The position numbers were made by a program, and so were the translations under genes. Shown here piece after piece: positions 1 through 9,177 of a stretch of 64,000 bases of DNA (position 1 is the first letter of the stretch; each line of letters starts with the position of its first letter). Under the pieces are notes generated by a model, which saw nothing but the letters and a program-made list of their open reading frames with translations, had not been told where the DNA came from and searched no databases. Location of the stretch: assembly GCF_004337365.2 (NCBI RefSeq), contig NZ_CP044016.1, positions 620,001 through 684,000 of the forward strand, in the 5' to 3' direction. This DNA comes from Rhizosphaericola mali. Its GTDB lineage: Bacteria; Bacteroidota; Bacteroidia; Chitinophagales; Chitinophagaceae.

Positions 1-19
1 AATCAAGGATTTTAAGGGA

Positions 20-313
20 ATGAAATCCATTATTATGACAGTTGCCATTGTATTGGCCGTGGGGACAGTCTTTGGCAAAAGAGTATCAGCCTTTTTTTCA
101 GGGGCAACGACTTTCTATGCTGTCCAAACTCAGACAGGAGGATATACATGGGCTACTGCCTCGGAAATACCTAGTGGCTACTCTTGCCAAAGCGGCGATG
201 CTGCATGCTCTGTCTTATCTGACAATGGAACTAGGCCAGAAGACAATACGATGCCTAGTGGTTCAAATTATCATTATACCGATACGGGAAAGGAATACAA
301 GCCTGACCTTTAA
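20..313 (+). CDS. Small secreted protein, DUF6520-like
   Basis: This 97-residue protein starts with a short charged N-terminus and a hydrophobic segment (about residues 4-18), which reads as a signal peptide. The remainder is small and polar and has a Cys pair (CQSGDAAC). Length and layout resemble the small DUF6520 proteins that are common and functionally uncharacterised in Bacteroidota; the family call is from memory of the pattern. A strong intrinsic terminator follows directly, so it is the last gene of its unit. The upstream part of that unit is outside the window. An overlapping frame at 42-377 is a shadow. Confidence 0.65.
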   Translation: MKSIIMTVAIVLAVGTVFGKRVSAFFSGATTFYAVQTQTGGYTWATASEIPSGYSCQSGDAACSVLSDNGTRPEDNTMPSGSNYHYTDTGKEYKPDL

Positions 314-326
314 AGTAATGGTAGCA

Positions 327-369
327 CACGGTTCCGCTAGTTTTATTAGCAGAACCGTGCGCTTTTTTA
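327..369 (+). terminator. Rho-independent terminator
   Basis: A 13-base stem (327-339 with 347-359, one G-U pair) encloses a 7-nt loop and is followed by a run of six T. It ends the transcript of the small secreted protein and touches the stop codon of the convergent thioredoxin-like gene. Confidence 0.9.
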
Positions 370-1770
370 CTTTTTAACAAGGTTATTCAACAATAAACCC
401 AATGATCTACCATTGTCAGATCGGGGATCTTCGGATATGGATACAATGTCTCCTTTTTTGTCTATTACTATAATAGTTGGACAACTGTAAATATTAAATA
501 TGTCACCGATCTCCTTGATATTTTTTGGATGTAGATTAATACCATAGTCCGTTGTGTATATTTTAGATCTCAATCCATTTCGCCATTTTTCAATGTCCTC
601 ATCAATGTTGACAGAAAGAATTTTCATGGCGTCGCTAGAAAATCGCTCCCCTATACTTTTAATATAAGAAACTGTCTGCGTGCAAGCCCCACATCCATTG
701 AACCAAAAATCCAGAAGAACAACCGTATCTTTAAAATCGCTAAGCCTATAGTGTTTGCCATGTATATCCTCGAACGCTAAATTATATGCTTTGTGCCCAG
801 GTGTTATTTTTGCCGCTTGTTTTAAGATAGCCCTAAGTTCTTTATCCTTCATAAAGGAAAGGGCATCTCCGATACAACCTTGCGTAAGACTATCTTTATA
901 GTCAATCAATAGTTGAACAACCATTCTTTCTCTTAAAAGTCCGCTGTAACTATATTTGAAAAACGTATAGATATCTTGTAAATCTCTTTTTCTGTTGTTT
1001 TTTAGTCTTTCATACTTGTATTGCCAAAATGCATTTTGATAACCGAAGCTGAAATACCCTGCCAATGTGTTGTTAAAATGTAATACACTGTCCAGCTCTT
1101 TTTTAATTACATTGTTGCTTAGTTCTATAGTGTCGGAAAGTAACCCGCTATGAAAGTAAACATAATTGACTTTGCGTCCCTCTGTTTGGGCAAGAATCAT
1201 ACCCAACAAGCACTGATAGGCATCCGATGATAGCTGTGAACGCCTGCCCTTTAATGTTTCCCGCAAGAGAATTCCCACGGAATCCGTACGGTTTCTAACG
1301 ACTATAAGAGACGGACGATCACGTTCTAAAGACATTTGAAGGTCATTGAATGCGCTTGTAATTCCGGTCTTAATATTCAGTTTAGCAGATCCCCTTCCCC
1401 TAAAAACAATATCGTAGGGAGCTTTGTCTGATCTTCTGTCAATAAAACCAATACTATCCCCAGGTTCAATAAAATACCCAACAAGTGTGGATGTTCTTTG
1501 GCCTCTTTTATAATATCTCACGACGATAGGCATGGTGTGCTCTATAGAAGATAGCCGTATTTTAAATGTATTTCCAATGAGTGAAGAGCCTTTCTGCAAT
1601 ACCAATTGATCCAAATATTCCATTCCGTATTTCATTGCCAATACCGACACACTGTCAACATCATAGTCTGAACAGACGACTCCTGATATCGTGACGACAT
1701 TGTTGGCTTCCGTTTGGTCATTCAGGCTCAAGAGCAAGGCTATTAATAAAAGTAATTTCTTTTTAATCAT
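367..1770 (-). CDS. TlpA-like thioredoxin-fold lipoprotein/secreted protein
   Basis: 467 residues with an N-terminal signal sequence (about 1-22), a long alpha/beta middle region and a C-terminal thioredoxin/AhpC-TSA domain. The redox motif C360-G-A-C363 sits in a typical FW-x-x-CxxC context. Bacteroidota proteins of this shape (TlpA-like, with an N-terminal ligand-binding region) are periplasmic thiol-disulfide oxidoreductases. It lies 24 nt downstream of the SusD gene on the same strand, so it is probably the third gene of the susCD operon. Its substrate is not evident from the sequence. Confidence 0.85.
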   Translation of the reverse strand: MIKKKLLLLIALLLSLNDQTEANNVVTISGVVCSDYDVDSVSVLAMKYGMEYLDQLVLQKGSSLIGNTFKIRLSSIEHTMPIVVRYYKRGQRTSTLVGYFIEPGDSIGFIDRRSDKAPYDIVFRGRGSAKLNIKTGITSAFNDLQMSLERDRPSLIVVRNRTDSVGILLRETLKGRRSQLSSDAYQCLLGMILAQTEGRKVNYVYFHSGLLSDTIELSNNVIKKELDSVLHFNNTLAGYFSFGYQNAFWQYKYERLKNNRKRDLQDIYTFFKYSYSGLLRERMVVQLLIDYKDSLTQGCIGDALSFMKDKELRAILKQAAKITPGHKAYNLAFEDIHGKHYRLSDFKDTVVLLDFWFNGCGACTQTVSYIKSIGERFSSDAMKILSVNIDEDIEKWRNGLRSKIYTTDYGINLHPKNIKEIGDIFNIYSCPTIIVIDKKGDIVSISEDPRSDNGRSLGLLLNNLVKK

Positions 1771-1794
1771 GTCGAACTATTTTGGTTTATGTAA

Positions 1795-3174
1795 TTACCG
1801 TTGATTTTGTGAAATACCACTCAGCTCGATTTCAGTCGGCGGTATGGGCATGGCATATTTGGAATCTTTTGGGGCTAGTGTATAAGCCAAGGAAGCAAAA
1901 TGGCGCAGCAAGGTTTCCGCCGTGGAACTTTTAATGTTTAGCCTTCGTAAATCCAGCCATCTCAATCCACGGAAAATAAGCTCCCTACGTCTTTCCATCA
2001 AAACAATATCAATAATATCGTCCTTATCCGTTATGGACAGTGGAACATAAGAGCCTGTTTTAAATCTGTGGGACAGTAAATGGTTTATATCGTCCAGTGC
2101 ACTGAGGATGTTACCACGTCGGGCTTCGCATTCGGCCCTTGTCAGATAAAGTTCGTCCGTTGCGATACCGGAATAAGCCCTTCTTTTGTAATCATACGTA
2201 CCCTTGAATGTTATGGTGCCGATCGGTCGGGCCGTAAAAAATGCCTCCCGTCTTAAATCATTTACATTATAGGATGCCAGTAAGACGGAATCAACGGACG
2301 TGTATCCTATCGTAAGAAAATTGTAAGGATTGATCGTGCTGTGAAAAATATCCTCTGCTACATATCCGCTACTGAACGTAGGATAGGCGGCAGTGTTCAC
2401 TTCATTGTAATCCGTTAAACTATTTGTCATTTGAAGAGCATTGTCTGAATAGAGGAAAGCACTGTCGTAATTTCCCAGTGATAGATACACCCTTGCAAGA
2501 AAACCGTATGCAGCTGCCTGGGAAGGCATGGTAGGGTATTGGACCGTCGTAGGCAATAAAGCCGCAGCTTCTTTGGTGTCAGCAATGATCTGGTCATAAC
2601 AGGTCTTAATCTTGCTTCTTGGTACCTTCTCATTAAAATCGGAGGAAAGTCGCAATGGAATACCATCTTTGTTTGTGAATGTTGACGAATCACCTGGGAG
2701 GGAGAAGGTCTGCAGCAATCCGAAAAATTTCCATGCCCTGTAAAACAAGGCTCTTCCTTTTATACCTTGAAGAGTAGCCTTGTTCTCACTGGAAATATCC
2801 ATATTCGCGATTCCGTCCAATACAACATTGCAGACATAGATTGCCTGATAGGGTGCTGTCCAGTCTGAATAGTCCCCCGAGCCCTGGTAAATGTCCGATG
2901 CAAACATGTACGCATTCCTGTCAACTGTGGAGGCCAACAGCCATGTCGCATTAATGGGATAAAACTCTTCCGATGTCAACGTACCCAACCCGGGGTCATT
3001 GTTATTGAATAAATTTTCGTTGTTGAGCAATTGTTGAAAATCATTTATCGTGGACGGTACAGTAAGGTTGATGTTTGTCCGTGCATCCAAAAACTCATCC
3101 TGCTTTTTACATGCAGTAAATAGCAAAACAAGTATCATATACAATGTGAGATACGATATAGAATATCTTTTCAT
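1795..3174 (-). CDS. SusD/RagB-family nutrient-binding lipoprotein
   Basis: 459 residues. The N-terminus is a lipoprotein signal with the lipobox Cys in LLFTACKK. Then follow SusD features: an N-terminal region with NLTVPST..DFQQLLNN, internal TPR-like helices (ALFYRAWKFFGLLQTF, AYGFLARVYLSLGNY) and a C-terminal segment with ERRRELIFRGLRWLDLRRLN. SusD proteins sit on the cell surface and cap the SusC barrel to capture glycans or peptides. The gene starts 3 nt after the SusC stop. It is slightly shorter than many SusD proteins (500 or more residues). No glycosidase is nearby, so the ligand cannot be guessed. Confidence 0.95.
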   Translation of the reverse strand: MKRYSISYLTLYMILVLLFTACKKQDEFLDARTNINLTVPSTINDFQQLLNNENLFNNNDPGLGTLTSEEFYPINATWLLASTVDRNAYMFASDIYQGSGDYSDWTAPYQAIYVCNVVLDGIANMDISSENKATLQGIKGRALFYRAWKFFGLLQTFSLPGDSSTFTNKDGIPLRLSSDFNEKVPRSKIKTCYDQIIADTKEAAALLPTTVQYPTMPSQAAAYGFLARVYLSLGNYDSAFLYSDNALQMTNSLTDYNEVNTAAYPTFSSGYVAEDIFHSTINPYNFLTIGYTSVDSVLLASYNVNDLRREAFFTARPIGTITFKGTYDYKRRAYSGIATDELYLTRAECEARRGNILSALDDINHLLSHRFKTGSYVPLSITDKDDIIDIVLMERRRELIFRGLRWLDLRRLNIKSSTAETLLRHFASLAYTLAPKDSKYAMPIPPTEIELSGISQNQR

Positions 3175-3177
3175 AGT

Positions 3178-6100
3178 TTAAAAATTAATTTTGAATCCTA
3201 GTGAATAGGTTTTGGGCAAGGGATAGTTATCTCCGTACAGGTCAGGGTCAAGTTGTTTTTTATTGGCCCTCCATATAATACCGACATTGTTCACATAGCC
3301 ATAAACAGCAACCGACCTGATACTTTTTTTCAGGCTTGGGGAAAGTGGTATGTCATAGCTGAGACTTATATCCTGTAGCCTTACATGGTCCCCCTTTTCC
3401 ACCAATACTGACGAATATTTATAGAAAGTTTCCCTGTCCGCATCCAAGGGAAGGGAAGGTATTCCCGGTACATCCGTTGTCTTTTCATCCCCTGCTTTTT
3501 GCCATCTTGTGTAATAATCGCGGTTGCCTTGCCAACCATCGAACAGCCCGGAATAGCTGATGGAAGACCGGCGGAAGAAATAATTCAGCTTGTATATAAT
3601 ATTGAAAGAAAGCGTCAGCCCCCGATAGGTAAAGCCGTTCCGCAGTGATCCAAAGGTTGTGGGACGTGCCGATCCATTATATACAATACTGTCAGTGGAG
3701 GTAGACGAGAGTATTGATGCATAGTCGGTACTTGCCTGCCCTCCATATAGCCCCTGGGGGTTGCCTTTATCATCCAGTCCCTTCCATGCATAACTGTAAA
3801 CGGCAAAAACCGGTTTTCCGACCATGGGGTAAACAGAGCCTCCACTTCCGTCCGCATGCATAATGTAATCCGAAGCCGTGGTCGGCATGTCATATCTGGT
3901 CACCTTATCAGTGGCGAAACTGAGCAGGAACGAGGTCTCCCAATTAAAATATGGTAGGCTTAGGTTACGGGAATGGATTTGCAGGTCCAAGCCCCTGCCG
4001 GAAGTATTGGAAAAATTGCCATACAGCACAGTGAGTCCGGTGGAAGGGGCCAGGGGCGCCTGTCCAATGACGTCCAGTCCTTTCTTAAAATACAATTCAA
4101 GCGAGCCGCTGACGATTCCTGATTTATTCGAAAAGTCAATACCCGTATTGACCATCCGTATTTTTTCCCAGCGAAGCTGTGGATTCCCCGGATTCGCGAC
4201 AATGCTGTAAGGAAGGTTGTTGTAATAAGAACTGTTGCCGGTGTAGATGGCCGTGGTATAAGCCGACAGGTTGGCGTCCAGATTGGCATTGTAGCCATAG
4301 GTTGCCCGTAGCCTTAAATAGGGCAGTATGTCAAAATGGTAAAAAGCTTCTTTGCTTATTTCCCAGGAAGCACCGATGGAGTAGAGCGGCACGGAACGCT
4401 GGTTGGTACGTACACCGAAAAGGTTGCTCTTGTCAATCCTGCCGCTCAATGACAGTACATAACGCCCCAGGTAACCGTATGCCGCGTTCCCGAAATAAGA
4501 TATATACCTGTTGGTGGTCTTCGAGAATCCTATGCCGTCATTGGGTATCACGGCCATGCTCCCTGTAGGGTTGGTTGAATATTGCGTTTGCCAGTCTACA
4601 AAGCTCTGCTGTCCTGTGTTTTTGTCATAACCATATATCGTGTTGCTGTTGCCTTCGTTTATAGTCTCATTGATTTCCGCACCTACAATGGCATCCAGGG
4701 AGTGTAATCCGTTGAAATGACCGTTATAGCCGGTTTGTAGCCTTAGGCGATGGGAATGCATTTCGCCGCTTGAATATCTTAGGATACCTCCTACGGGGAT
4801 AGGATATTCCCCTGTTGAGGAATTATAATACCTGTTGATTAGGTTTCTTGTATAGTAGGTGGAATCACTGTAATAGTTATCCATTCTGGTCTTTAATTGT
4901 TCGTACTGGTATTTTGCCTCCGCCGTAAAGCCACTTGCAAATGCGTATTTCAAGCCTGCATTGAGTCGGTTATCTGTCGATCTTTGTCCATTGTCGGCCA
5001 ATTGGACTTCGGATATCGGGGAATAGCCCCAAGGCAAAAAATCTTGATTTGCCACGGAACCCTTATAGTAAGCTGAGAAATCCTTTGGAAGGCCGGTATT
5101 GGTTCCATCTGCATTTTTTAATGTTGCGTACGGATAATACGCCTTGGAAGCGATAGGGTATAAAGTGCCAAGGGAACTATTACTTGTCACTTTTGACTGT
5201 ATATAATTGTAACCGAGAGACAAGGTAAATCCCTTAAACAGGTGGAAATTATTATTGGCATTCAGTGTGATCCTGTAGTTTTCGTTCCCTATCTGGTTGG
5301 ATTGGCTGTTGTCATACCCAATGGAAAGGAAATAATCGTTGGTCGGACCTCCGCCACGGAAACTGGCACTGTACTGTTGCGCAACGGAATGGCGGTACAG
5401 GTATTTGCTAACATCCTTTCTGAAATCATTGTTGCGTAGGGCATCAATCTGGCTATTGGCATTTGCATCTGTTATCAATCCCCGCTTTGACCCGTCAAGC
5501 AATGATACCACGGGCGATACAACTGGATTATAGGAACTTGTCAGGTCATTGTCGTAATACCTCTTATCAAACAATGTTTTTTCGATATCGATAAAATCGG
5601 AAGCATTGATCCAATTGGGCGAATAATATAGATTGGGTCTATTGCCTATGGTAGTGTTGGCATTTACTTCAACATTCACTTTTTGGTTTTGTTTTCCCTT
5701 TTTCGTGGTCAGCACAATGACCCCATTGCCCGATTTGACACCCCATATAGAGGAAGCTGCTGCATCCTTCAAGACCGTTACGCTGGCAATATCATTTGGA
5801 TTGATATTGGAGATGTCACCGTCATAAGGGAAACCGTCCACGACTACCAATGGTTGGTCATTGGCAAATAAGGTACTCCTGCCGCGGATACTAAGGTTAT
5901 AACCTCCCGTATTGGTCAAAGAGGGAGAAACATTTCGATTGAACAACAACCCAGATACATTGCCCTCCAAACGGCTGATAACATGCGAGCCCACTCCCTT
6001 ATTGAACAATGCACTGTCAATAAAAACAAAACTCCCCGTCGCTCGTTCCTTAGGAATTTGTTGGTATCCTGTGGAGACTACAACCTCATCTAGATCAGAA

Positions 6101-6387
6101 ATTGTTGAAAGCTGTATGGTCAGGAATGTGTCTTTAGAAGTAACGGCAAATATTTCGGTACGGTAGCCTACATGCGAAACTTCCATTGTATCTTTTTGTG
6201 CAATGTATAGTGTGAAAAATCCCTTATCATCCGTGAGTTTTATAGTTGTGGCGTTTATTAAAAGTATTGTGGCATTGGGTAAAACATCTCCTGTAGAGGA
6301 TATTACTCGTCCCCTTATAGTCTGTGCTTGTAGGGAAATTATAGACAATAGTATCCCCAATACGCCCATGAGCGTTAATTTTCGCAT
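3178..6387 (-). CDS. SusC/RagA-family TonB-linked outer membrane protein
   Basis: 1069 residues: signal peptide (about 1-21), a carboxypeptidase-like regulatory domain (about 22-100, GRVISSTGDVLPNATILL), a TonB plug (about 105-235, with the SusC signature SIRGRSTLFANDQPLVVVDG and the DIASVTVLKDAAASSIWG motif) and a large beta-barrel ending in the typical aromatic terminus LGFKINF. It is the TonB-energised uptake channel that partners with SusD, encoded next. No anti-sigma or sigma gene precedes it. Base composition is clearly more GC-rich than the AT-rich region that follows. Confidence 0.97.
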   Translation of the reverse strand: MRKLTLMGVLGILLSIISLQAQTIRGRVISSTGDVLPNATILLINATTIKLTDDKGFFTLYIAQKDTMEVSHVGYRTEIFAVTSKDTFLTIQLSTISDLDEVVVSTGYQQIPKERATGSFVFIDSALFNKGVGSHVISRLEGNVSGLLFNRNVSPSLTNTGGYNLSIRGRSTLFANDQPLVVVDGFPYDGDISNINPNDIASVTVLKDAAASSIWGVKSGNGVIVLTTKKGKQNQKVNVEVNANTTIGNRPNLYYSPNWINASDFIDIEKTLFDKRYYDNDLTSSYNPVVSPVVSLLDGSKRGLITDANANSQIDALRNNDFRKDVSKYLYRHSVAQQYSASFRGGGPTNDYFLSIGYDNSQSNQIGNENYRITLNANNNFHLFKGFTLSLGYNYIQSKVTSNSSLGTLYPIASKAYYPYATLKNADGTNTGLPKDFSAYYKGSVANQDFLPWGYSPISEVQLADNGQRSTDNRLNAGLKYAFASGFTAEAKYQYEQLKTRMDNYYSDSTYYTRNLINRYYNSSTGEYPIPVGGILRYSSGEMHSHRLRLQTGYNGHFNGLHSLDAIVGAEINETINEGNSNTIYGYDKNTGQQSFVDWQTQYSTNPTGSMAVIPNDGIGFSKTTNRYISYFGNAAYGYLGRYVLSLSGRIDKSNLFGVRTNQRSVPLYSIGASWEISKEAFYHFDILPYLRLRATYGYNANLDANLSAYTTAIYTGNSSYYNNLPYSIVANPGNPQLRWEKIRMVNTGIDFSNKSGIVSGSLELYFKKGLDVIGQAPLAPSTGLTVLYGNFSNTSGRGLDLQIHSRNLSLPYFNWETSFLLSFATDKVTRYDMPTTASDYIMHADGSGGSVYPMVGKPVFAVYSYAWKGLDDKGNPQGLYGGQASTDYASILSSTSTDSIVYNGSARPTTFGSLRNGFTYRGLTLSFNIIYKLNYFFRRSSISYSGLFDGWQGNRDYYTRWQKAGDEKTTDVPGIPSLPLDADRETFYKYSSVLVEKGDHVRLQDISLSYDIPLSPSLKKSIRSVAVYGYVNNVGIIWRANKKQLDPDLYGDNYPLPKTYSLGFKINF

Positions 6388-6985
6388 TGGTAATCAATGA
6401 TTTAAAAACAGTAAATTATTATGGTTGAAAGATGCCGGCCGCACGGAAATTAAGTGTATCATCGTCGTACAAAAACTGCGGCCCGAAGTACTTATATAGC
6501 CTATTCGGGATGACGCAATTTTAGCGCATACAAAACATAATAAGAAATCTTGGTATTAAATAGAACTGGACAGCCATCAAATAGATAGCTTTGGCCGATA
6601 GCAAAAAAGATGTCGGTAAAAGTATAATTGTTAATATAGTAATTGCCTGTAATCATAACTTTTGATTAACAAGCCTGTTTTTTTAAATAACAAATCGGGA
6701 GGTCAGATTGCTACTTATGATACAAACAGAGGGAGGTCGAGGCCCTTAGACGTATGCATAAGTAAGCAATCCTTCCTCCCGAAGGAAGTTGGACTGCAAA
6801 CTTACACCTGTGTCTTGAAAAATTTCGACCTTTTCTGTTTACAGGCTTCGTAAGCACGTATTTAAAATGCGGTATTCTATAATATCCATAACAAATATAG
6901 GAACAGAAAAATAATGTACCAAATATTTGGTACATTATTTTTCTGTTTTTTCATAGATTTTACACGCTGATTTAAAAATCAGTAT
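6388..6985. other. Intergenic stretch with a perfect palindrome
   Basis: About 600 nt without a convincing gene. Short open frames on both strands (6662-6853, 6711-6935) have no recognisable features. The stretch holds a copy of the 14-mer CATAAGTAAGCAAT (6757-6770), which also occurs inside the iteron-like field near 24.37 kb, and a 44-nt perfect palindrome (6903-6946) just before the XRE regulator. It presumably also carries the susC promoter. Confidence 0.5.
6903..6946. promoter_or_regulatory. Perfect 44-nt palindrome, possible operator
   Basis: The two 22-nt halves are exact reverse complements with no loop; the centre reads GTACCAAATATTTGGTAC. It lies 40 nt upstream of the XRE-family regulator start, where an autoregulatory operator would be expected. 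A transcription-terminator role is less likely, because no gene reads into it from the left. The fold is certain from the sequence; the function is inferred. Confidence 0.6.
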
Positions 6986-7294
6986 ATGCTCGATAGCGTA
7001 AAAAGTAAAACGATTTTAGAAAAGATTGCAGAAATATTTAAAAATGCAAGACTTAATTATGATGGTCCATATGGATATCAAAGACAAAGAGGTCGCAAAG
7101 GTATCAGTTTGCGAGACCTAGCCAAACATACAGGGATAAAACATACTCAAATTAGTGAAATTGAAAAGGCAAAAAGAAATTCGGGTATCATAAATGTGAT
7201 AATTATTGCGGAATTTCTAAGCATCGACTTAAATAAAATTATTGAGATTATTAAAGCAGTAGGTAGTCTTGTTATTGAGAATAAGAATGATTGA
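6986..7294 (+). CDS. XRE-family helix-turn-helix regulator
   Basis: 102 residues. The HTH_3/Cro-CI domain spans about 30-90, with LRDLAKHTGIKHTQISEIEKA forming the two DNA-reading helices and FLSIDLNKIIEI closing the domain. Proteins of this kind are DNA-binding repressors or activators, often in mobile elements or defence islands. It is preceded by the 44-nt palindrome, a likely binding site. No obvious target gene is directly downstream on the same strand. Confidence 0.85.
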   Translation: MLDSVKSKTILEKIAEIFKNARLNYDGPYGYQRQRGRKGISLRDLAKHTGIKHTQISEIEKAKRNSGIINVIIIAEFLSIDLNKIIEIIKAVGSLVIENKND

Positions 7295-7565
7295 GTAATT
7301 GTTCCTTTGTAAAATTCCTGCTTGCACGGGATTCTGTTTGGCATTGACTATTCGCAATAGTACTTTTAGGAGAACTATGCAATAAAAAATATTTTAAGAA
7401 AAAAGGTAAGTAAATAACTTTAATCGTTTCTTGGATCGAAGTCGATCAGAAAAATAGCGGAAACAAAAAGCCTCTTTATACATAGTATCTGATAGCAGAT
7501 ATAGTTGGGCCGGCGGTCATATTTTCATCCAACTTAATGAACTAATTAGTTACCCGAATTGACAA

Positions 7566-7904
7566 TTGATTATTCTTTGCGAGAGCAGATACAAAAGAAA
7601 GCAAATCAAAAAAATTGCTGAGTTCATCTCGGAAGCGGTAAAACTTTACCCTCAAATGGCCTTAATTCAAAACTTTACAATCATATATGGAACAAGAATT
7701 GGCAAAGAATTTTATCTGTTCGAGTTTTCCTATGATCACAAAAAAACGAATTTCAATATAAAGAAATTGACTTGCCGTCGTTTTCAACGAAAGTCTTTAG
7801 TGGAGGTTCTGGAGCAAAAGAATTTGATGAAAACTTTAGACAATATAAAAACGATAAGCATAACGAATATAAAACAAGCCGTGGCATTTATCAATGATTT
7901 ATAA
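7566..7904 (+). CDS. Hypothetical protein
   Basis: 112 residues, starting at a TTG codon. It is rich in Lys and Ile, with no signal peptide or membrane segment, and has a mixed alpha/beta pattern (ALIQNFTIIYG, KEFYLFEFSYDH). I do not recognise the family. It sits alone between the XRE regulator and the Dam/ATPase pair. Amino-acid composition is protein-like, but coding status is not certain. Confidence 0.4.
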   Translation: MIILCESRYKRKQIKKIAEFISEAVKLYPQMALIQNFTIIYGTRIGKEFYLFEFSYDHKKTNFNIKKLTCRRFQRKSLVEVLEQKNLMKTLDNIKTISITNIKQAVAFINDL

Positions 7905-8311
7905 AAACAATTAACCAAATAAAAGATAATAATACCGGGGTTAAATCAAAATTGTCGGACTTTACAGAATAAAAAATTCCATGCTCTTTGGTAGTGTAAT
8001 TAGAGAAAAAATGTACATTTATGATAGAGAATTTATCCAAGATATAAACGCTGGAAATATTGAATGGAGAAATGAAAATTTTGAAAGAACAAATTCTCAT
8101 ATGGGTAAGATATTGGATGGTGCGCAAAAACAGCTATCCTGATAGAGCAACTCCCTGACTCTCCACAAATTTATTTTACAACATTTGGGAGGTCGAGGTG
8201 GGTGTTTATTTAATAGAAATGTTAACTTACCATTCAGGGTATTGTAGTGTAATTAGATAGCACGTTCACCACTTAGTGAAAGGATCTGGGGCTGATCCAG
8301 GATGACCTTTT
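7905..8311. other. Gap with a short uncertain ORF
   Basis: About 400 nt between the hypothetical gene and the methylase remnant. It holds the 53-codon frame at 7981-8142 and two copies of a direct repeat, GTAGTGTAATTAGA (near 7991-8004 and 8244-8257). Nothing else was recognised. Confidence 0.4.
7981..8142 (+). CDS. Possible small protein or gene fragment
   Basis: An open frame of 53 codons from ATG to TGA, with a soluble, protein-like composition (MYIYDREFIQDINAG, EWRNENFERT). The frame is open further upstream to about 7945. It could be a remnant of a longer gene. No family was recognised. Confidence 0.3.
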   Translation: MLFGSVIREKMYIYDREFIQDINAGNIEWRNENFERTNSHMGKILDGAQKQLS

Positions 8312-9177
8312 TTATATTTTAGAAATTGAGATTTTATTACAAGAGTATTGTTCAGGGAAAACAGTATTTAATGAATGTGTAATTACTTCCAAACCTTTTT
8401 TTACATTATGAGCACTATAATTTAGTGATAATTTGAATAACTCAAGACTTTTATATAAGTCCAGAATATTAGGCGTATAATCATAAGACAGCATCCATTT
8501 GAGTCCCTTTCTTTTATTTAAATAATTTCTCAATAAAACATGATCATCATTTCTATAATAATTCAAGTATAAAGCTTTTCCTTGTATAAAATAAGGTGGG
8601 TCTAAGTAAACAAACAGATTTTTTAATTTCAATTGTTTCAAAAAATCTAAAGCATCATAATTTGTAATAGAAATAGCATCTCTAAAATTTCCAATTTTCT
8701 GTAATTTCTCGATTAATAAGTCTTTTTTAAATCGACAATCAATTTTATATTCTGCCACCTCCTGATTTTTAGGATCCTGCCCTCCAATTGGACCTGCACC
8801 TAATATTCCAGATCGATTGGTTCTTGATAGAAAGAATGTGGCGAAAGCCAATTCAAAACAGGGATGCTTGGTCGAAAAAAAGATTAACCTTTGCTTTTGC
8901 CATTCATCTAGAGTAACCTTAGTGTTATTAACAGTCTCAACAAATCTTGCATTTTCATTTGTAATATAATTCCAAAAAGAAAATATTCCCACACTTGCAT
9001 CATTGATAAATGCATGCTTTACTTTGCCTTCATATAATAATTTTAGTCCAGCACCAAATCCCCCGAATAAGGCTCGGCGTAAGCATAATTTTCCATTCCA
9101 TTTATAGACAATACTTCCTCTATAAATGGGGCTAAGAATTCTTTACCTCCGGGATATCTTAATGGCGAATATTTCAT
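8312..9177 (-). pseudogene. Dam-type DNA adenine methylase, frameshifted
   Basis: Read across both frames, this is a D12-class N6-adenine methyltransferase of about 288 residues, a normal length. The N-terminal 42 codons (from ATG at 9177) give the AdoMet-site motif RYPGGK and AEPYSG. One G is then missing from a run (C5 at 9060-9064 on the + strand), giving an early stop. In the other frame the protein continues as GGFGAGLKLLYEG, INDASVGIFSFWNYI and the catalytic DPPY motif (YLDPPYF). The remaining open frame begins at 8992. The ATG overlaps the stop of the upstream ATPase (ATGA), so the two are translationally coupled. Either a pseudogene, a phase-variable state or a sequencing error. Confidence 0.85.

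Noticed and set aside
3878-4568. Open frames on the plus strand opposite the SusC gene
   Set aside because: They are shadows of a long, clearly coding barrel gene and have no protein-like motifs.
6711-6935. 74-codon minus-strand frame ending near the 44-nt palindrome
   Set aside because: Starts inside the palindrome and has no family signature or ribosome site.
7891-8127. 78-codon minus-strand frame
   Set aside because: Overlaps the more plausible plus-strand frames at 7566-7904 and 7981-8142, and has no recognisable feature.
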